9,023 bases of DNA, taken from assembly GCA_946615495.1 (NCBI GenBank), contig CAMOHY010000076.1, positions 1 to 9,023 on the forward strand, in the 5' to 3' direction. The translations under genes and the position numbers were made by a program. The notes beneath the pieces are model-generated. The model saw only the letters and a program-made list of their open reading frames with translations. It was not told where the DNA came from and searched no databases. Source of the DNA: an uncultured Clostridia bacterium (lineage in GTDB: Bacteria > Bacillota > Clostridia > Christensenellales > Aristaeellaceae). Positions 5,507 through 9,023 of the stretch are shown here, piece after piece (the stretch's first letter is position 1; the number at the start of each line of letters is the position of its first letter).

Positions 5507-6916
5507 ATGAAACGAGACGAAACCATTCGCGTTTCCCCGGAGGAAATGGCGGCCCAGCGGCAGTTTGCCAAGGAATTCGCGTCCCTGCCCTTTCGGCCCC
5601 ATACCTACCACATCGTCACCTACGGGTGCCAGATGAACGCCCACGATTCGGAAAAGCTGGCCGGCATGCTGGAGGAAATGGGCCTGACCGCCGCCCCCAG
5701 CCGGGAGGAAGCGGATTTTGTGCTGCACAACACCTGCTGCATCCGCGACAACGCCGAGCGCAAGGCCCTGGGCAATGTGACGTGGCTGAAGGAGCTGAAA
5801 AAGGATAAGCCGGATATGCTCATCGGCGTGTGCGGCTGCATGGTGCAGGAGCCGGGCATGGCGGAAAAAATCCTGCGCCAGTATCCCTTTGTGGATGTGG
5901 CGTTTGGCACCGGCAATATCCACCAGCTGCCGGAGCTGCTTTACCGCGCGGCGGAAACGCGCCGCCGGGTGGTGGCGGTGCCGGAGGAGCAAAGCACCCT
6001 CATCGAAGGCCTGCCCATCCGCCGGGAAAGCGATTTTCAGGCGTATGTGACCATCATGTACGGCTGCAATAATTTTTGCTCCTACTGCATCGTGCCTTAT
6101 GTGAGGGGACGGGAGCGCAGCCGCAGCGCGGATGATATTCTAAGGGAAGTGGAGGCGCTGCAAAAAAAGGGCGTAAAGGAAATTATGCTGCTGGGGCAGA
6201 ACGTAAATTCCTACGGAAACGACGTGCCGGGGGGCGTCACCTTCCCGCAGCTGCTCAGAAGGGTATCCCAAACGGGCATTCCCCGCATCCGCTTCATGAC
6301 CAGCCATCCCAAGGACCTGTCCGATGAATTGATTGCGGAAATGGCGGAAAACCCCGCCCTGTGCCGCCATCTGCACCTGCCGGTGCAAAGCGGCAGCAAC
6401 AGGATACTGCAGGCCATGAACCGGCGCTATACCAGGGAAAGCTATCTGGAGAAGGTGGAAAAAATCCGCCGCCTGGCCCCGGACGTGGGCCTGACCACGG
6501 ACATTATCGTGGCCTTCCCCGGCGAAACCGACCAGGACTTTGAGGACACCATGGATTTGGCGCGCGCCGTTCAGTACGACAGCGCGTTCACCTTCATTTA
6601 CTCTCCCCGCGTGGGCACGCGGGCGGCGGAAATGCCCGGCCGCATTGACCCCGCCCTGGCCACCCAGCGCATTGAGCGCCTCATCGCCCTTCAGGAGGAA
6701 ATGACCCAGAAGCGCTTTGCCGAAATGATTGGAAAAACGGAATCCGTGCTGGTGACGGGCCAGAGCAAACGAAACGAGCGCCAGATTACCGGCAAAACCA
6801 GCCGCAACGTCAGCGTGAATTTTGAGGGCGGCGCGGACCTGATGGGACAAATCGTGCCCGTCAAAATCACCGCCGCCAGCAAGACCACGCTGAAGGGGCG
6901 GATAGAAACCGCATAA
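5507..6916 (+). CDS. miaB: tRNA-2-methylthio-N6-dimethylallyladenosine synthase MiaB
   Basis: A radical SAM methylthiotransferase that adds a methylthio group at C2 of i6A37 in tRNAs reading UNN codons, using two 4Fe-4S clusters and SAM. It has 469 residues. The N-terminal methylthiotransferase domain holds the auxiliary cluster cysteines C41 (TYGCQMN), C77 (NTCCIRDNA) and C111 (CGCMVQE). The radical SAM motif is C187-x3-C191-x2-C194 in YGCNNFCSYCIVPYVRGRE, followed by LLGQNVNSYG, LHLPVQSGSN and FPGETDQDF. A C-terminal TRAM RNA-binding domain covers roughly the last 65 residues (TESVLVTG onward). All are MiaB-type rather than MtaB or RimO. The ATG at 5507 is preferred to the ATG at 5501, because the GAGGA ribosome site (5496-5500) abuts the latter and lies 6 nt from the former. 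The gap to the ribonuclease gene is 22 bp. Confidence 0.97.
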   Translation: MKRDETIRVSPEEMAAQRQFAKEFASLPFRPHTYHIVTYGCQMNAHDSEKLAGMLEEMGLTAAPSREEADFVLHNTCCIRDNAERKALGNVTWLKELKKDKPDMLIGVCGCMVQEPGMAEKILRQYPFVDVAFGTGNIHQLPELLYRAAETRRRVVAVPEEQSTLIEGLPIRRESDFQAYVTIMYGCNNFCSYCIVPYVRGRERSRSADDILREVEALQKKGVKEIMLLGQNVNSYGNDVPGGVTFPQLLRRVSQTGIPRIRFMTSHPKDLSDELIAEMAENPALCRHLHLPVQSGSNRILQAMNRRYTRESYLEKVEKIRRLAPDVGLTTDIIVAFPGETDQDFEDTMDLARAVQYDSAFTFIYSPRVGTRAAEMPGRIDPALATQRIERLIALQEEMTQKRFAEMIGKTESVLVTGQSKRNERQITGKTSRNVSVNFEGGADLMGQIVPVKITAASKTTLKGRIETA

Positions 6917-6928
6917 TCATTGCGCAAG

Positions 6929-6954
6929 AATAGGCAATATAAATAGGCAATATA
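6929..6954 (+). repeat. Tandem 13-bp repeat, two copies
   Basis: AATAGGCAATATA occurs twice head to tail, followed by a further AA, in the 61-bp gap between miaB and the YlbF-type gene. Each copy contains a TATAAA/TATAA-like stretch, but neither has a -35 box at proper spacing. It is probably a small slippage duplication in an AT-rich leader just upstream of the ribosome site. Confidence 0.7.
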
Positions 6955-6977
6955 AAAAAGAAAAGAGGAAGAAAAGC

Positions 6978-7373
6978 ATGAGCCAGCAGGTTATTGAAAA
7001 GGCCAAGGAATTGGCGGGCGTTATCGCCCAGTCCCCGGAATACATCACCATGCGGGCCACGGAGGACGCCGCGGGCCAGGAGGAAGCGCTGCAGGCGCTG
7101 TTCAAGCAGTACGACGGCATTCACCGGGACATTGAGGAAATCACCCTGCAAAAGGAGCCGGACTTTGACAAAATGGACGCCCTGGCCCGCGAGCTGGAGA
7201 CGGTACAGCAGCAAATCAAGGCCCAGCCCATGTACCAGGCCCTGCAAAGCGCCCGGAAAAGCTTTTCCGCGATGATGGCCCAGGTGAACGGGGAGCTTTC
7301 CAGCGTGCTCAACCCCGGCGGCGGCAACGGCGGCTGCGGCGGCAACTGCGCCGGATGCTCCGGCTGCGGCTGA
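6978..7373 (+). CDS. YlbF/YmcA-family protein with cysteine-rich C-terminal tail
   Basis: A 131-residue, mostly alpha-helical protein. It begins MSQQVIEKAKELAGVIAQSPEY and has heptad-like helices through about residue 111, the Com_YlbF pattern. It sits straight after miaB, the position of ymcA in B. subtilis. There YmcA, YlbF and YaaT form a complex that carries Fe-S clusters and directs RNase Y-dependent mRNA maturation, affecting competence, biofilm and sporulation. After residue 113 the protein turns to a Gly/Cys tail with C120-x3-C124-x2-C127-x2-C130, ending one residue later; the DNA there is a run of GGC-rich codons. The tail looks like a metal or Fe-S ligand set. The ribosome site AGAGGA (6964-6969) is 8 nt before the ATG. 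Whether it acts as YmcA or YlbF cannot be told from sequence alone. Confidence 0.85.
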   Translation: MSQQVIEKAKELAGVIAQSPEYITMRATEDAAGQEEALQALFKQYDGIHRDIEEITLQKEPDFDKMDALARELETVQQQIKAQPMYQALQSARKSFSAMMAQVNGELSSVLNPGGGNGGCGGNCAGCSGCG

Positions 7374-7423
7374 ACCTCCGCTCAAAAAAAGAAGCAGTAC
7401 AAAAGAAAGAGGATGGATGAAAA

Positions 7424-8353
7424 ATGCTTACGGGAAACAGCTTTGCGTTTGATTGGGAAGTGAGCCTGATGGAATGGCTGCAAAGCCATTTGGGAAGCGG
7501 GACCATTTCCGTGCTTTCGTTTCTTTCCGCGTTCGGGGAAGAATTGGTGCTGGTTTTAATCCTGGGCTTTATCTTCTGGGGCTATGACAAGAAGCTGGGC
7601 AAGGCCATAGGCCTGAATGTGCTGATGGGGCTGGTGTGGAATCCAATGCTGAAAAACGTGGCCGTGCGCCGCCGCCCCTACTTTGACCATGAGGGAATTA
7701 AAATTCTGCGGCTGGTGGACAAAAGCGCCGACGCTTACGACATTTCCGCCCAGGGCTTTTCCTTCCCCAGCGGGCATTCCACCAACGCTGTTACCCTGTA
7801 TGGCAGCCTGGCGGCGAAAAAGAAAAGCAAGGCGCTTCTTGGCGCCGCCGTGGCGCTGCCGCTGCTGGTGGGCTTTTCGCGGGTGGTGGTGGGCGCCCAT
7901 TACCCCACGGATGTGCTGGCGGGCTGGGCGCTGGGCTTGCTTTCCATGGCGGTGGTTGCCCTGCTCAGGCGCTTCATCAAAAACGACTACGCGTTCTACG
8001 GCGTGCTGATTCTTACCGCCCTGCCCGGCCTTTTCTACTGCAAAAGCGCCGATTATTTTACCGCCCTGGGCCTGCTGCTGGGCTTTATCGCCGGTTCGGT
8101 TCTGGAAGAAAAAAAGGTGCGCTTTGAAAACACGGGCAGCATCGTGCGCTGCATTCTGCGGGCGCTGGGCGGCGCGGCCCTCTTTTTCGGGCTCAACACC
8201 CTGCTGAAATTGCCCTTCTCCAAGGAATTCCTGGATAATGGCTCCCTGGCCGCCCTGCTGGTGCGCGGCGCGCGCTACGGCGTCATCGCGTTCATCGAGT
8301 TTGGCGTGTATCCCATCCTTTTCCGCTATACGGGCAGGCTTGGAAAAAAGTAA
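7424..8353 (+). CDS. PAP2-family membrane phosphatase
   Basis: A 309-residue integral membrane protein with the complete three-part PAP2 acid phosphatase signature: K77-x6-R84-P85, then P115-S116-G117-H118, then S152-R153-x5-H159-x3-D163. H159 is the expected nucleophile and H118 the general acid. Such enzymes remove phosphate from lipid phosphates: phosphatidic acid, phosphatidylglycerol phosphate or undecaprenyl diphosphate. About eight hydrophobic stretches are visible (for example 27-54, 60-76, 137-157, 162-181, 190-206, 211-227, 243-261, 284-300). The part after D163 is some 145 residues long, more than in minimal PAP2 enzymes, and includes extra membrane segments of unknown role. No signal peptide is evident. 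An AGAGGA ribosome site (7407-7412) lies 11 nt before the ATG. It stands between the YmcA-like gene and mutS, where B. subtilis has cotE. The substrate cannot be inferred. Confidence 0.9.
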   Translation: MLTGNSFAFDWEVSLMEWLQSHLGSGTISVLSFLSAFGEELVLVLILGFIFWGYDKKLGKAIGLNVLMGLVWNPMLKNVAVRRRPYFDHEGIKILRLVDKSADAYDISAQGFSFPSGHSTNAVTLYGSLAAKKKSKALLGAAVALPLLVGFSRVVVGAHYPTDVLAGWALGLLSMAVVALLRRFIKNDYAFYGVLILTALPGLFYCKSADYFTALGLLLGFIAGSVLEEKKVRFENTGSIVRCILRALGGAALFFGLNTLLKLPFSKEFLDNGSLAALLVRGARYGVIAFIEFGVYPILFRYTGRLGKK

Positions 8354-8397
8354 GCCTGTGTCCCCGTTGAACCACTGAACGAAGGAGCATCGTCATT

Positions 8398-9023
8398 ATG
8401 GCCACCCTTTCTCCCATGATGCAGCAATACATGCGCCTCAAGGAACAGAATCCCGACACGCTGCTTTTTTTCCGCGTGGGCGATTTTTATGAAATGTTCT
8501 TTGAGGACGCCCTCACCGCCAGCCGGGAGCTGGAATTGACCCTGACGGGCAAGGACTGCGGCCTGGAGGAGCGGGCCCCCATGTGCGGGGTGCCCTACCA
8601 CGCGGTGGACACCTATGTGGCGCGGCTGGTGGAACGGGGATACCGGGTGGCCATCGGGGAGCAGATGCAGGACCCGGCCCTGGCCAAGGGCCTGGTGGAC
8701 CGGGACATCATCCGCATCGTGACGGCGGGCACCTTAACGGATTCCGCCGTTATTGGGGAAAAGCGGAATAATTTCCTCTGCTCCGTGTGCGTGAACGGCA
8801 AACGTATCGGCATCGCCGCCTGCGACGTTTCCACCGGCGAATTTTTCGTGCAGCAAATTGAAAACAAGCCCGCCGCCCTGAAAGCCGCCCTGGACGCCCT
8901 GAGCCCCGGGGAAATCATCACCAACAGCCCGGAGGACGTGCAGCCCGCTTCTTCTTTGGTTTGCCGGAATTATGTTTCCTCCGCCTACCAGAGCCAGAAC
9001 GCCCGGGACACGCTGCTGTCCCA
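8398..9023 (+). CDS. mutS: DNA mismatch repair protein MutS (partial, N-terminal 208 residues)
   Basis: Recognises mismatched and looped bases and starts mismatch repair with MutL. Visible are the mismatch-binding domain I, with the F-x-E motif F30-Y31-E32 in FRVGDFYEMF, then LTLTGKDCG, APMCGVPYHAVD, GYRVAIGEQMQDP and IRIVTAGTLTD. The beginning of the connector domain follows (FLCSV onward). This motif set belongs to MutS1, not MutS2, which lacks domain I. The gene runs off the right edge; the family is about 850-900 residues, so the lever, clamp and ATPase domains are outside. The ATG at 8398 has a GAAGGAG ribosome site (8381-8387) 10 nt upstream. The 44-bp gap to the PAP2 gene has no terminator or clear promoter, so mutS is probably read from the same transcript. 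mutL would be expected next. Confidence 0.97.
   Translation, partial: MATLSPMMQQYMRLKEQNPDTLLFFRVGDFYEMFFEDALTASRELELTLTGKDCGLEERAPMCGVPYHAVDTYVARLVERGYRVAIGEQMQDPALAKGLVDRDIIRIVTAGTLTDSAVIGEKRNNFLCSVCVNGKRIGIAACDVSTGEFFVQQIENKPAALKAALDALSPGEIITNSPEDVQPASSLVCRNYVSSAYQSQNARDTLLS

Noticed and set aside
4317..5571. Overlapping frames on both strands across the ribonuclease gene (plus 4317-5012, minus 4492-5571)
   Set aside because: Composition is Arg/Gly or His/Gln rich, neither has a ribosome site or family match, and the ribonuclease frame shows conserved catalytic residues throughout.
7312..7370. GGC-rich low-complexity DNA as a possible repeat element
   Set aside because: It is explained by Gly and Cys codons in the tail of the YlbF-type protein, in frame and ending with its stop codon.

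Overview
The window is a GC-rich, gene-dense bacterial segment with eight protein-coding genes and no RNA genes, mobile elements or CRISPR arrays that I can see. Gene content and order point to Bacillota, class Clostridia or a near relative. The main pointers are the pair of 'radical SAM, unknown function' genes next to ribonuclease G, and the order miaB, YlbF/YmcA-like gene, mutS, which parallels miaB-ymcA-cotE-mutS in Bacillus subtilis. I cannot name a genus; a gut-type high-GC clostridium is only a guess.

Layout. Left (1-1581, minus strand): an Rrf2/IscR-type regulator followed 15 bp later by a cysteine desulfurase (NifS/IscS type) that runs off the left edge. A good sigma-A promoter and an inverted repeat near its start site precede the regulator, so autoregulation of this Fe-S assembly operon is likely. 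Middle (1582-1775): a divergent control region with an 11-bp direct repeat and a second sigma-A promoter, facing right. Right (1776-9023, plus strand): a tightly packed run of six genes without visible terminators. They are a large radical SAM protein (TIGR03960 type), its linked partner (TIGR03936/DUF2344 type), a short ribonuclease E/G, tRNA methylthiotransferase MiaB, a YlbF/YmcA-family protein with a cysteine-rich tail, a PAP2-type membrane phosphatase, and mutS (cut by the right edge; counting mutS the run has seven members).

How the genes fit together. Much of the window concerns Fe-S chemistry: a probable cluster-sensing repressor, the sulfur donor for cluster building, two radical SAM enzymes, and a Cys-tailed YlbF-type protein whose Bacillus relatives are part of an Fe-S-bearing complex. 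The rest deals with RNA and genome maintenance (RNase G core, tRNA modification, mismatch repair). The most notable points are the ribonuclease that stops just before its usual zinc-link, exactly where two conserved gene neighbourhoods meet, and the extra C-x3-C-x2-C motifs in the large radical SAM protein and in the YlbF-type protein. No complete new system such as a defence island is evident.
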